The notes beneath the pieces were generated by a model. It did no database searches. It saw nothing but the letters and a program-made list of their open reading frames with translations, and was not told where the DNA came from. Source: Prevotella sp. (GTDB taxonomy: Bacteria > Bacteroidota > Bacteroidia > Bacteroidales > Bacteroidaceae). From it: a stretch of 12,079 bases of DNA. Shown one piece after another: positions 1 through 7,772 of this stretch (the stretch's first letter is position 1; every line of letters starts with the position of its first letter). The stretch is taken from contig JAFPAS010000191.1 in assembly GCA_017424205.1 (NCBI GenBank), positions 1 to 12,079 of the forward strand, given 5' to 3'. A program made the position numbers and the translations under genes.

Positions 1-280
1 AATATCCCTCTGTGGAAAAAACAGCCATCGTAACGGATTATCTTCATTATATCAAATTGACCTTATGCTATGCCTCCTCTTTTTCTGTCTATTTAATAAA
101 CTCCAGCATTTTGATTCCATACCTTGATGTATTGAATCTTTGTTTCATTATCGATATGTATGAATGCAATGTGCTAACAATTCCCCGCCTCCGTCAAATG
201 TCAGATATTAATGTTCGCCTTTTTATTGATGTCCGATTGAATGAGTTTTTTGTTCATGTTATGTGGTTTTATACCATAAA

Positions 281-288
281 CAAAAGTA
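281..288 (-). promoter_or_regulatory. weak candidate -7 box, minus strand
   Basis: On the minus strand this reads TACTTTTG, an exact match to the Bacteroidetes -7 form TAnnTTTG. The expected TTG about 19-20 bases upstream is not intact. Transcription would start near 274 and run left. An ATG at 257 would begin an 18-codon frame ending at 201, and another ATG at 47 opens a frame leaving the window. One exact box in AT-rich DNA can easily arise by chance, so this is tentative. Confidence 0.2.
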
Positions 289-421
289 ACCAAAAAGAAT
301 GAATGGGAAAGCGAGAGATTTATTATAAGGAAAAAAACAGGGGTACAGAAAATACATTATCGGTCTACAGAAATAGTATATACCATCCTATTATACTGAT
401 GAATTATTATGAAAAATCTGC

Positions 422-480
422 ATATCTGCACAAGGCTTATAATTTATTGTTGCTTAGTGAGTTCTGTCTTGTGCAGATGT
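422..480. repeat. long inverted repeat, stem of about 15 bp
   Basis: ATCTGCACAAG (424-434) is the exact reverse complement of CTTGTGCAGAT (468-478). In plus-strand RNA the stem extends to 422-436 paired with 466-480, using two G-U pairs, around a 29-base loop. In minus-strand RNA those two positions become mismatches. However, the minus strand has a TTTTT run six bases after the stem, so a terminator for the operon ending at 716 is possible. It is about 240 bases from that stop and the loop is long for a terminator. The alternative is a structured RNA or a mobile-element relic. The repeat is certain; its role is not. Confidence 0.5.
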
Positions 481-701
481 TGTACAGATGATGCAGCTAT
501 CGTTTTATATATAGATAGTTATCCCCATGCTTCTATGACGGGCAGTAAGCGAGAATTTTCTATCCCCTCTTTGCTTTACCATGCTGTCATTGCTCCGCTA
601 TGCTATGATAGAAATAACCCACAATGGGGCATTATGTAGTGACAGCCTGTATAGGGAGTAGAGATAATTATGTGCAGAGGCAGACGGGTGTTTTGGTTAT
701 A

Positions 702-721
702 GAATAAGCTTCGGCCTATTC
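702..721 (-). other. small hairpin spanning the transferase stop codon
   Basis: On the minus strand GAATAGGC pairs with GCTTATTC around a CGAA tetraloop, with one G-U pair; the TAG stop codon lies in the left arm. No T-run follows, so it is not a classical intrinsic terminator. It could protect the 3' end of the message or be incidental. Confidence 0.3.
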
Positions 722-1318
722 TGCCCATTCTGCAACGGTGCATACGTATTGCTTGGCGGTATTTATGGTCGTAGAGAATTTTACTTGTCCGTCGTAGGTA
801 TGCAATATGTTTTTCAGGTTGTCAGTGATGCCGGTGCCAATCAGCTTTAGGAGCGCCTCTTTCTTGGTCCATAGTATGGTGAACTGCAGGTCGGCTGCTG
901 CTGCGTGACTCATGCCGACATGAGGCAGAGAGTCTATCGTGGCTAACTCTGTGGCGGAGAGTGTATATTGCGCTATGCGCTCCTTATATCGTCCGAGGCG
1001 TTCGATGTCGACGCCTACGGGATGATCGGCTACGATGCAGGCGACAGCATGGCGGCAGTGGCTCATATTGAAATGAATATTGGGGTGTGCCTCTAACGAA
1101 GGTTTTCCGTGTTCGTTTATATTGAATCGGATTTCTCTGATTGCGTATTGCTTATCAAGTATTTGTTGCAGTAAATGAAAAGAGAGGGCAGACTCGCGTC
1201 TGTCCTCTATGTGCTTATATGCGGAGACGATGCTCTTCCGCCATTGTGGCAAATCTGCAACAATGGAGTCGAATTCTTCGGATGTTATGGATTGTATGTC
1301 GTCGAGTATTCTGAGCAT
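716..1318 (-). CDS. 4'-phosphopantetheinyl transferase, Sfp type
   Basis: This 200-residue protein should move the phosphopantetheine arm of coenzyme A onto a conserved serine of acyl or peptidyl carrier proteins, in the cytoplasm. The family motifs are in order: HGKP at 70-73, the CoA-contacting NMSH at 84-87, GVDIE at 102-106 (D104 and E106 as Mg ligands), and WTKKEALLK at 150-158 (E154 the third acidic ligand, K158 also conserved). Length is near the short end of the Sfp-like group (about 200-240 residues). The target, fatty-acid ACP or a secondary-metabolism carrier, cannot be told from the sequence; no carrier gene is nearby. It is last in the operon, 20 bases after rsmA. The start at 1318 is the first ATG after the rsmA stop. 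The C-terminal third is poorly conserved, as is usual. Confidence 0.88.
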   Translation of the reverse strand: MLRILDDIQSITSEEFDSIVADLPQWRKSIVSAYKHIEDRRESALSFHLLQQILDKQYAIREIRFNINEHGKPSLEAHPNIHFNMSHCRHAVACIVADHPVGVDIERLGRYKERIAQYTLSATELATIDSLPHVGMSHAAAADLQFTILWTKKEALLKLIGTGITDNLKNILHTYDGQVKFSTTINTAKQYVCTVAEWAE

Positions 1319-1338
1319 GTCAATAGCTATAGTATAAA

Positions 1339-2154
1339 CTATTCTGGACTTTGGTTGTGTTTAGCTAATTCGCTCTCGACCATATTGGTTAGTTCTACAA
1401 ATTGCTGCACGGTAAGTTGCTCTGGACGTTGTGTCATGATCTCGTGTGCAAAGAATTCTGAAGAACCAGGATTTGTTCCATTGAATATTTGTTTAAGAGA
1501 AACACGAAGCATCTTGCGGCGCTGATTGAACACAGTCTTTACCACACGGCAGAACAGTTTCTCATCGCAGCCGAGGTCGGTCACTGCATTTCGTGTCATG
1601 CGTATGACGGCAGATTTTACCTTAGGCGGCGGATTGAATACATTCTCGTCAACGGTAAAGAGGTATTCCGTATCGTACCATGCTTGGATCAGAACAGAGA
1701 GAATGCCGTATGCTTTTGTTCCTGGCTCAGAAGCGATGCGCAGAGCTACCTCACGTTGTATCATGCCTGTGCAGCAAGGTATAAGTTCCTTGTTGTCAAG
1801 CATCTTAAAGAATATCTGAGATGATATATCGTAAGGATAATTGCCTGTCAGAACAAATTGTTTGCCATCAAACACTTTGGTGAGGTCCATTCTTAGAAAA
1901 TCACCGCTGATTACTTGCGGGGTGAAATCTGGCCATCGTTCGGCAAGGTACTCAACACTCTCTTTGTCAATCTCAACAACTTTGAACGGACGTTGTTTCT
2001 GTTTTAGATATTGAGTCATTACACCCATTCCTGGACCAATCTCCAGCACAGGTATATCTGGACAAGAGTCAACGGTATCGGCAATACGTCGTGCAATACC
2101 AAGATCGGTAAGGAAATGTTGGCCGAGCTGTTTCTTTGCTTTTACTTGTTTCAT
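1339..2154 (-). CDS. rsmA: 16S rRNA adenine dimethyltransferase RsmA (KsgA)
   Basis: This 271-residue enzyme uses S-adenosylmethionine to dimethylate the two adjacent adenines in the 3'-terminal hairpin of 16S rRNA, a late small-subunit assembly step. Visible motifs are the N-terminal KKQLGQHFL (7-15), the SAM-binding loop VLEIGPGMG (36-44), acidic E61 in VVEID, GDF at 84-86, catalytic motif GNYPYDISSQI (104-114), and FNPPPKVKSAVI (173-184). The common motif IV is NLPYN; here it is NYPYD, with a tyrosine and an aspartate in place of leucine and asparagine. An aromatic residue at the first position is, from memory, normal in Bacteroidetes. Length matches the family (about 260-275). It begins two bases after the aroB stop, so it is probably translationally coupled. 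The start is confirmed by the conserved KxKKQLGQHFL beginning. Confidence 0.96.
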   Translation of the reverse strand: MKQVKAKKQLGQHFLTDLGIARRIADTVDSCPDIPVLEIGPGMGVMTQYLKQKQRPFKVVEIDKESVEYLAERWPDFTPQVISGDFLRMDLTKVFDGKQFVLTGNYPYDISSQIFFKMLDNKELIPCCTGMIQREVALRIASEPGTKAYGILSVLIQAWYDTEYLFTVDENVFNPPPKVKSAVIRMTRNAVTDLGCDEKLFCRVVKTVFNQRRKMLRVSLKQIFNGTNPGSSEFFAHEIMTQRPEQLTVQQFVELTNMVESELAKHNQSPE

Positions 2155-2156
2155 AT

Positions 2157-3242
2157 CTATCCTTCTCTATAGAAATCGAGGGCTTCGTATATTTCCTCCT
2201 TTGTTGCTGATTGATTTATTTCGATTCTGCCAACTGCGGAAAGCAGTGTGAAGTTTATTTGGTCTGCCGTATTCTTCTTGTCGTGTGTCATGAGGTCGAA
2301 GAGTGTGCCGTAGTCATCGCATGTGATTGGCATTCTTCCGTACCACTCGTTGATGTAGCGCACGGTTTGACGCATTATGTTTTGCGGAAAAGCGGTCTTG
2401 ATGCAAGAGAGATATAGTTCGCACACTAAGCCATATGCTACGGCATATCCGTGTGGCAGGGGGCTGACGGCTTCGTTCTGTGTTCCGTCTGTGCGCATAC
2501 CGTGTGTCATGGCAAATGATTCTAATGCATGACCGATGGTGTGTCCGAGGTTAAGAGCCTTGCGCAGCCCTCGTTCGTAAGGGTCGTCACGGACTATCTT
2601 GCTCTTTACGGTGATGGATTCTGCCACCATCTGCTGCAATGCACAGAGGTCAGGATTTGCAATGTCGAAGCGCAGCAGAGCAGCGAGCATTGACATGTCA
2701 GGATTTATCAGTCCGTGCTTCAGCATCTCGGCATAGCCTGAGAGAATCTCTTTATTGCTGAGTGTTTTAAGAAACTGTGTGTCTATAATTACTGCATCAG
2801 CAGTATTAAATACACCAATTTCATTTTTCAAACTCCTGTAATTCACTCCGGTTTTTCCTCCTACAGAAGCGTCGACCATAGACAGTAGGGTGGTGGGTAT
2901 ATTTACAAAATGTATGCCGCGCTTAAATGTCGAAGCTGCAAAGCCTCCAAGGTCTGTCACCATGCCTCCTCCAAGGTTTATCAGCATGGAGTGACGTGTG
3001 GCACCATATTGTTGTAATGCATCCCATACCAATGCTAAAGTCTCGATTGTCTTGTTTTCATCTCCGTGTTTGATGATTATGAGCTTAGCATCAATTACGG
3101 ATTTGAATGAACTTATTATCGGCCAGCAATTGTCTGAAGTAGTGTCATCGCATAACACGAACAGTTTGTCAGGTTTTACTTCAGTAATTGAATCTGAGAG
3201 ATGCTTATCTAATGATGTAGATATTATAACCTTCTGCTCCAT
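2157..3242 (-). CDS. aroB: 3-dehydroquinate synthase
   Basis: This 361-residue enzyme cyclises DAHP to 3-dehydroquinate, the second step of the shikimate pathway to aromatic amino acids. It needs NAD and a divalent metal and acts in the cytoplasm. Diagnostic segments are the NAD-binding GGGMVTDLGGF (91-101), KRGIHFVNIPTTLLSMVDAS (107-126), VGGKTGVN (127-134), GYAEMLKHG (169-177), NLGHTIGHALE (231-241), and LPHGYAVAYG (262-271). E172, H234 and H264 are the expected metal ligands. DKK at 321-323 is the conserved C-terminal motif. Length is normal. It starts 14 bases after potD, so it seems to be read from the polyamine-transport transcript; no separate promoter is visible. No other shikimate gene is in the window. 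Confidence 0.97.
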   Translation of the reverse strand: MEQKVIISTSLDKHLSDSITEVKPDKLFVLCDDTTSDNCWPIISSFKSVIDAKLIIIKHGDENKTIETLALVWDALQQYGATRHSMLINLGGGMVTDLGGFAASTFKRGIHFVNIPTTLLSMVDASVGGKTGVNYRSLKNEIGVFNTADAVIIDTQFLKTLSNKEILSGYAEMLKHGLINPDMSMLAALLRFDIANPDLCALQQMVAESITVKSKIVRDDPYERGLRKALNLGHTIGHALESFAMTHGMRTDGTQNEAVSPLPHGYAVAYGLVCELYLSCIKTAFPQNIMRQTVRYINEWYGRMPITCDDYGTLFDLMTHDKKNTADQINFTLLSAVGRIEINQSATKEEIYEALDFYREG

Positions 3243-3256
3243 GTTTTATTTTGATT

Positions 3257-4621
3257 TTATTGTGTCTTGCTAAGCAGAGCAAGACGTCTTCTGCGATGTA
3301 CTTTTCTCCGATATAGTCTATATTTTCTTGAGAAATAGAAAAAGAGTATGGTGCCTATGACGGTGCAGATTATGACAATCATCTGCACATTGAGCGAGTC
3401 GCCCTTTACGCGGCTCCACATTTCAACCATGGCCTCTGTCTTTTCTCCGCAGTCATGCATCAGCGCGCAGCGGTCGATGACGCTCTTGTCAGGATAGTAT
3501 ACGTAGTTGAGGTGGGCGGCGCGTCCAGCATCGCCAAACATATAGCTGGCATCAACTGGCGGGAACGAATCGTCAGTCATGCCCTCGAGCACCTCTTCTG
3601 TTCCGATTACCGACACGTAGCCGATTTCGTTCATGTTACGCAGCGCATTTTCTGACATGCACATGAAGTTGATGAAATAGCTTGCAGCAACAGGATTCTT
3701 TGAGTATATTGGTATCACCCATCCATCAAACCATACGTTAGAGCCTTCTTGCGGAACGAGATAATCGAGCTCTACACCTACCTCGCGAGCCTCTTCAATG
3801 GCCCATGCGGCATCGCCGCTCCAAGTCATATTTGCCCATGCTTTTCCCTTTGTCATTGTCTCCTTGCCAAAGTCAACTTCCCATCCGAAGATGTTTGGTT
3901 TGGCACGGCGCAGCATATTCTCAACAAGCATGATATTTTCGGTGGATATGGTGCCTACGAGCTCGTCTCTCGTTATGCGTCCTGACTGTATGTCATCATA
4001 GCGAGCGTAGCATATCAGACAAGAGTATACATCGCGGAAAGCATCCTTTATGAGTATCTTGCCGATGTATCGTGGATCGTACAGGGCGCCCCATGACTGC
4101 AAATCGTCGGCAGTTAGATATTTCTTGTTGTACATGAAGCCCGTTGTGCCCCACATGTAGCCTACGGCATAGTCAGACACGTTTATCTTCGAACCTTTTG
4201 GCGCCATCTGCTGGAATTTGTCAGTGGCGAATTTAGATACGTTGTCGAAGTAGGACGGAGTGTTGGTCTTAGCGATGACATCCTTGCGTATTGGCTGAAG
4301 AAGTTTTTTCTTCAGCATACGTTCGATGATGTATTCTGACGGACAGACAACATCATAGTCTTCATGGCCCACTTCTATCTCAGTGAGCATGGTCTCATTG
4401 ATATCAAATGTCTGATAAACTATATTTATATACTTGCCAGTCTGCTTGTGATACCATTTCTCAAACTCGAGTATAAGGTCTTCATCTATATAGTCGGCCC
4501 AGTTGTATACTTTCAGTATCTCGTCACGGTTTGCAGCCGTTGCAGGTTGCAATGACGAGAGCATCAGGCACGACAGAAAAATGCTGATGAAAAGATATAT
4601 GCCTTTTATATTTGTGTTCAT
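3257..4621 (-). CDS. potD: spermidine/putrescine-binding protein PotD with C-terminal membrane anchor
   Basis: This 454-residue protein is the periplasmic substrate-capture component of a polyamine ABC importer. Residues 7-29 form a signal sequence ending near ATAA. There is a Cys at 18, but with Phe three residues before it the lipobox is poor. The mature part matches PotD: YNWADYI (39-45), CPSEYIIERM (93-102), the acidic DAFRDV region (193-198), TWSGDAAW (266-273), VWFDGWVIP (296-304), and IGY (333-335). The aromatic and acidic positions that bind polyamine in E. coli PotD appear largely kept (W41, Y44, S95, Y97, D197, W267, W297, D299, Y335), by eye. Unlike the roughly 348-residue E. coli protein, it continues past about 405 into a hydrophobic helix (411-430) and an Arg/Lys-rich tail (431-454), which suggests anchoring in the inner membrane with the tail in the cytoplasm. 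The gene starts 5 bases after potC. Confidence 0.92.
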   Translation of the reverse strand: MNTNIKGIYLFISIFLSCLMLSSLQPATAANRDEILKVYNWADYIDEDLILEFEKWYHKQTGKYINIVYQTFDINETMLTEIEVGHEDYDVVCPSEYIIERMLKKKLLQPIRKDVIAKTNTPSYFDNVSKFATDKFQQMAPKGSKINVSDYAVGYMWGTTGFMYNKKYLTADDLQSWGALYDPRYIGKILIKDAFRDVYSCLICYARYDDIQSGRITRDELVGTISTENIMLVENMLRRAKPNIFGWEVDFGKETMTKGKAWANMTWSGDAAWAIEEAREVGVELDYLVPQEGSNVWFDGWVIPIYSKNPVAASYFINFMCMSENALRNMNEIGYVSVIGTEEVLEGMTDDSFPPVDASYMFGDAGRAAHLNYVYYPDKSVIDRCALMHDCGEKTEAMVEMWSRVKGDSLNVQMIVIICTVIGTILFFYFSRKYRLYRRKVHRRRRLALLSKTQ

Positions 4622-4626
4622 TTTCT

Positions 4627-5460
4627 TTAGTGTCTAATTTTTTTACGTCGCATTTCTTTCTTCTGCTTGCTCGCTCTTATGTTTACGATTATTAGTAGCA
4701 GAAGTATTGCAATGAATATTAATGCTGACAGCGGACGTAACTCAGGAGTCAGACCTCCCTTTCGTGCATCGGAGTATATGTATGTTGACAGAGTTTCAAG
4801 TCCATCGCTGCCTTTGGTGAAGAATGTCACGGCAAAATCATCGATTGACAGCGTTAGAGAAAGTATGAATCCGCTGACCATGCCTGGCCATAGTTCTGGC
4901 ATGAGTATTTTCTTAAATGCTTGCACGGGAGTAGCCCCGAGGTCAAGCGCTGCCTCATATATGTTTGGATTCATCTTTGTCAGACGTGGCATTACCGACA
5001 GTATAACGTATGGTGTGCAAAACGCAATATGCGAACATATGACGGTGAACATTCCGCGCGAAATGCCGAGGAACACGAAAAGCAAAAATATCGAAATACC
5101 GGTAATGATGTCGGGATTAATCATCGGAACATTATTCAGGAACGACACTGTGCGCTTCTGGATACCACGCATGTTATGTATGCCTATTGCTGCTACAGTG
5201 CCCATCATGGTTGAGATGATTGCTGCAGAAAGAGCAATGATGAGCGTGTTTTCAAGCGCATTATATAACGCATTGGCGCCGTCGGCTGTACCGGAGAAAA
5301 GATTCTCATACAGACCGAGTGAAAAACCTGTCCAGTTTCCTAATACTTTTGACTCCGTAAATGAATATATGATAATGATAAGAATTGGGGCATATATAAC
5401 AACCAGCAATAGGTATAGATAGCCGTGAGTTAGTAGTTTCTTCCAGTTTATTTCGTTCAT
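4627..5460 (-). CDS. potC: polyamine ABC transporter permease PotC
   Basis: This 277-residue inner-membrane protein is one half of the translocation channel for spermidine or putrescine. It has about six hydrophobic segments, near 13-33, 73-95, 115-133, 137-156, 192-212 and 244-262. The family's ATPase-docking loop is present as EAALDLGATPVQAF (169-182), followed by MPELWPGMVSG (187-197). IDDFAVTFF (206-214) is typical of PotC rather than PotB. The basic tail (264-277, many Lys and Arg) should be cytoplasmic. The ATG overlaps the potB stop in an ATGA arrangement, which suggests translational coupling and equal production of the two permeases. Length is close to the E. coli protein (264). Confidence 0.95.
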   Translation of the reverse strand: MNEINWKKLLTHGYLYLLLVVIYAPILIIIIYSFTESKVLGNWTGFSLGLYENLFSGTADGANALYNALENTLIIALSAAIISTMMGTVAAIGIHNMRGIQKRTVSFLNNVPMINPDIITGISIFLLFVFLGISRGMFTVICSHIAFCTPYVILSVMPRLTKMNPNIYEAALDLGATPVQAFKKILMPELWPGMVSGFILSLTLSIDDFAVTFFTKGSDGLETLSTYIYSDARKGGLTPELRPLSALIFIAILLLLIIVNIRASKQKKEMRRKKIRH

Positions 5461-6251
5461 ATCGTGCCTCCTTCCTGATTGTTGTCGTCACCGAAGAAAC
5501 TGGTAAGACATATTAGTACAAGCAGAATCAGCGACAGGGCGGCACCGTAATTAAGCATGACGCCAGAATTGATGTTCTCCTGTATTGTCGTTCCGAAAAG
5601 CTTGATGTTGTTTAACGTGAGAAGTTCTGCTATGGCAAATGTGGATACTGTAGGAAGAAATACCATGACAATTCCCGAATATATGCCAGGCATTGAAAGC
5701 GGGAATACGACATTGGTGAATACCTGCCACTTGTTTGCGCCAAGGTCTTGTGCAGCCTCTATCAGATGATAATCCATTTTCTGCATTGTGTTGTAGATTG
5801 GGAATATCATAAATGGTAAGAAGTTATATACAAGGCCGAATATGAGAGCATTTTCGTTAAGTGGCAATGTGAGGAAGTCAAATAACGCTACTGTGGCAAG
5901 TGTGCGCAGAAGCATATTAATCCACATCGGAAGAATGAATAGCACGGCAAGAATCTTGGGCACGTCATATTCCTTTCCTGCCATGAACATTGCTGCAGGA
6001 TAGCCGATAATGATGCAGATGAGTGTGGTGAGCATGGCGATTCCTATTGAATAAACCAACGTGTTTACCGACTCTGTCTGCAGAAAGAATTTCTCAAAAT
6101 TACGCAAGGTGAAATGCCCTTCTGCATCTATTAGCGAATAATAGATGATAAGGAGTAGAGGGAGGATTACAAATATTGCCATGAAGACAATATATGGCCA
6201 TGCCCATTTCTTGCGATTGTCAAGCGAAAAGGCTTGTATTATTTTATTCAT
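5457..6251 (-). CDS. potB: polyamine ABC transporter permease PotB
   Basis: This 264-residue protein is the other half of the inner-membrane channel, pairing with PotC. Hydrophobic segments lie near 17-38, 64-85, 98-122, 135-154, 186-210 and 236-252. The coupling loop that docks on PotA reads EAAQDLGANKWQVF (165-178), then FPLSMPGIYSG (183-193). FAIAELL (205-211) and a region near 219-236 resembling the E. coli PotB ending support the B assignment. The start at 6251 follows an 82-base gap after potA, the only long gap inside the operon, so a separate processing or initiation signal may lie there. The stop overlaps the potC start by four bases. Confidence 0.94.
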   Translation of the reverse strand: MNKIIQAFSLDNRKKWAWPYIVFMAIFVILPLLLIIYYSLIDAEGHFTLRNFEKFFLQTESVNTLVYSIGIAMLTTLICIIIGYPAAMFMAGKEYDVPKILAVLFILPMWINMLLRTLATVALFDFLTLPLNENALIFGLVYNFLPFMIFPIYNTMQKMDYHLIEAAQDLGANKWQVFTNVVFPLSMPGIYSGIVMVFLPTVSTFAIAELLTLNNIKLFGTTIQENINSGVMLNYGAALSLILLVLICLTSFFGDDNNQEGGTI

Positions 6252-6312
6252 GTCTGTCGTCTGACGTTTTAAGGATGGGTCAATATAAGCTTTGGTAGTG
6301 AAAATGTGTGTT

Positions 6313-6338
6313 AATAGGTGAGTTTATAGAAACCTATT
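6313..6338 (-). repeat. inverted repeat at the potA stop / potA-potB junction
   Basis: AATAGGT and its reverse complement ACCTATT occupy 6313-6319 and 6332-6338, separated by 12 bases; an alternative pairing of GTTT with AAAC inside is possible. The potA TAG stop lies in the promoter-proximal arm of the message. No T-run follows on the minus strand, so it is unlikely to be a terminator. A role in message processing or in protecting the potA 3' end is possible. The arms are short, so chance cannot be excluded. Confidence 0.35.
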
Positions 6339-7701
6339 CGTCAACTCTTATCTCTTCTGGTTGAATCTTTATACCAACAGTGTCTGATGTCTCCCAAACA
6401 TCTGTCGTGTCAACATAAATCTTCTGGTGGTCTGGCGTCTCGACGGTGAGATGATAGTGATTGCCTTTATACAGAATGAAGCGTATAACTCCACTTGTCA
6501 TTCCGTCTTCCTTATTGTCGGTCAATTCAATATTAAAACCAAACGACGCTGTGACACTCTCGTCTTTAAGGAAGCCGTGCTTCTGACACAAGAAGCGCGC
6601 GCCAAGCATCTCTATATGGTCTGTATCAATAACCGTAGCATTCACGCTGTTTTCCAAATGCTCTGACTCCATTACGTGTATGCCTTCTGGCTGCACCGTC
6701 AGACCATATTCTTTGCCAATTTCATATGCATTGTAATCCTGCACCAGAATTTCATACCCGTCTGGTGAGTCAAGTAGAATTTCATAGTGTACGCCTTGGA
6801 AGATACATGAACGTACTGTTCCTCGCCATTGTCCCTGGTCTGGATTCTCGTGCAGAGAGATGTCTTCTGGACGTATTACAACATTGACTGGCTCATCCTG
6901 CTCAAAACCACCATCAACACATTTGAACTGAAGCCCCATGAATTCAACGTTGAAATCCTCCTTCATGATGCCGTCGAATATATTGCTTTCACCGATAAAG
7001 TTTGCAACGAATGGATTAGCAGGTTCGTTGTATATATCCATCGGTGTTCCAACTTGCTGTATAATTCCGTCGTCCATGACTACAACAGTATCTGACAGGG
7101 TCAGTGCTTCTTCCTGATCATGTGTGACAAATATGAAGGTGATGCCAAGACGCTTGTGCATTTCTCTTAGCTCCATCTGCATGTCTTTTCGCATTTTTGC
7201 ATCAAGAGCAGATAAAGGTTCGTCAAGTAGCAATACCTGAGGCTCATTTACGATAGCTCTTGCGATAGCAACACGCTGCTGCTGTCCGCCCGACAACGAT
7301 GTCACGTCGCGTTCCTCATAGTCTGTCATGCTAACCATCTTAAGCACTTCAAGCACCTTTTGGTCAATCTCGTCCTCACTTTGTCCTTTCAACTTTAGGC
7401 CGAATGCGATATTGTCGTATACCGAAAGGTTAGGAAAAAGTGCGTATTTCTGGAATACAGTGTTCATAGGACGATTGTAGGGCGGTATCTGTGTGATATC
7501 TTTCCCCTCAAGCAAGATTTGGCCTGTTGTCGGCTGTTCGAACCCAGCAATCATACGCAGCAGCGTGGTCTTGCCGCATCCAGATGCACCAAGTATTGTG
7601 ACAAACTCTCCACGTTTAATGTTAAGTGTGCAGTCTTTCAGTATTATTTTCTTGCCAAAAGCCTTGCTCACATGTTCTATTTGCAATATGCAGTCGTTCA
7701 T
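6334..7701 (-). CDS. potA: polyamine ABC transporter ATPase PotA with duplicated C-terminal domain
   Basis: This 455-residue cytoplasmic ATPase drives polyamine import through PotB and PotC. The nucleotide-binding part (about 1-235) is complete: Walker [10 protein letters not shown] (38-46), Q-loop Q84, signature LSGGQ (136-140), Walker B VLLLDEP (156-162), and switch H194. [12 protein letters not shown] (229-240) marks the move to the regulatory TOBE region. E. coli PotA has about 378 residues; this one is longer because the C-terminal region occurs twice. About 240-345 and about 350-453 share matching blocks: FMGLQFKC with [22 protein letters not shown] with [14 protein letters not shown], and [10 protein letters not shown] with [10 protein letters not shown]. 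The first copy keeps VIRPED (275-280), common in TOBE domains; the second has lost it. It is first in the operon, about 40 bases from the inferred transcription start. Confidence 0.95.
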   Translation of the reverse strand: MNDCILQIEHVSKAFGKKIILKDCTLNIKRGEFVTILGASGCGKTTLLRMIAGFEQPTTGQILLEGKDITQIPPYNRPMNTVFQKYALFPNLSVYDNIAFGLKLKGQSEDEIDQKVLEVLKMVSMTDYEERDVTSLSGGQQQRVAIARAIVNEPQVLLLDEPLSALDAKMRKDMQMELREMHKRLGITFIFVTHDQEEALTLSDTVVVMDDGIIQQVGTPMDIYNEPANPFVANFIGESNIFDGIMKEDFNVEFMGLQFKCVDGGFEQDEPVNVVIRPEDISLHENPDQGQWRGTVRSCIFQGVHYEILLDSPDGYEILVQDYNAYEIGKEYGLTVQPEGIHVMESEHLENSVNATVIDTDHIEMLGARFLCQKHGFLKDESVTASFGFNIELTDNKEDGMTSGVIRFILYKGNHYHLTVETPDHQKIYVDTTDVWETSDTVGIKIQPEEIRVDE

Positions 7702-7742
7702 GTTTTGTGTTGTTAAATTGCTAAGTATTTTATTATATAATG

Positions 7743-7772
7743 GGTTACAAAGTTACGTAACTTTTCTTAACC
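7743..7772. promoter_or_regulatory. palindromic candidate operator on the pot promoter
   Basis: AAAGTTACGTAACTTT at 7749-7764 is a perfect 16-bp palindrome. Outside it lie GGTTA (7743-7747) and TAACC (7768-7772), extending the symmetry with unequal spacers of one and three bases. The palindrome covers nearly all of the -7 box and the adjacent spacer, so a bound dimeric protein would block RNA polymerase. It lies upstream of the inferred start, so it would act as DNA rather than as an RNA hairpin. The regulator is unknown and not encoded nearby. Confidence 0.55.

Larger units (their letters stand above)
1..715. other. AT-rich stretch with no supported gene
   Basis: I see no convincing coding region here. 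The plus-strand open frames at 12-302, 303-491 and 409-639 encode proteins rich in Cys, Tyr, Ile and Leu without recognisable motifs, and two of them overlap. They look like chance frames in AT-rich DNA. The stretch follows the last gene of the minus-strand operon and should contain its terminator. It contains a long stem (422-480), a small hairpin at the transferase stop codon (702-721) and a minus-strand TAnnTTTG box (281-288). A minus-strand ATG at 47 opens a frame that runs off the left edge, too short to judge. No tRNA-like or rRNA-like segment was recognised. Confidence 0.6.

Noticed and set aside
1..47. Minus-strand frame starting MKIIRYDG at 47 and leaving the window
   Set aside because: Only 15 codons are visible, so it cannot be told from chance.
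66..605. Repeated 8-mer TATGCTAT in the left region, also seen in the rng inverted repeat
   Set aside because: Few copies, no regular spacing, AT-rich; no evidence of a repeat family.
12..639. Plus-strand open frames of 62-96 codons in the left region
   Set aside because: Two of them overlap, all are rich in Cys, Tyr and Ile, have no family motif and no matching promoter. They look like chance frames in AT-rich DNA.
4667..5422. 251-codon plus-strand frame opposite potC
   Set aside because: It is antisense to a clear permease gene, with composition explained by the reverse of hydrophobic codons. No promoter or motif supports it.
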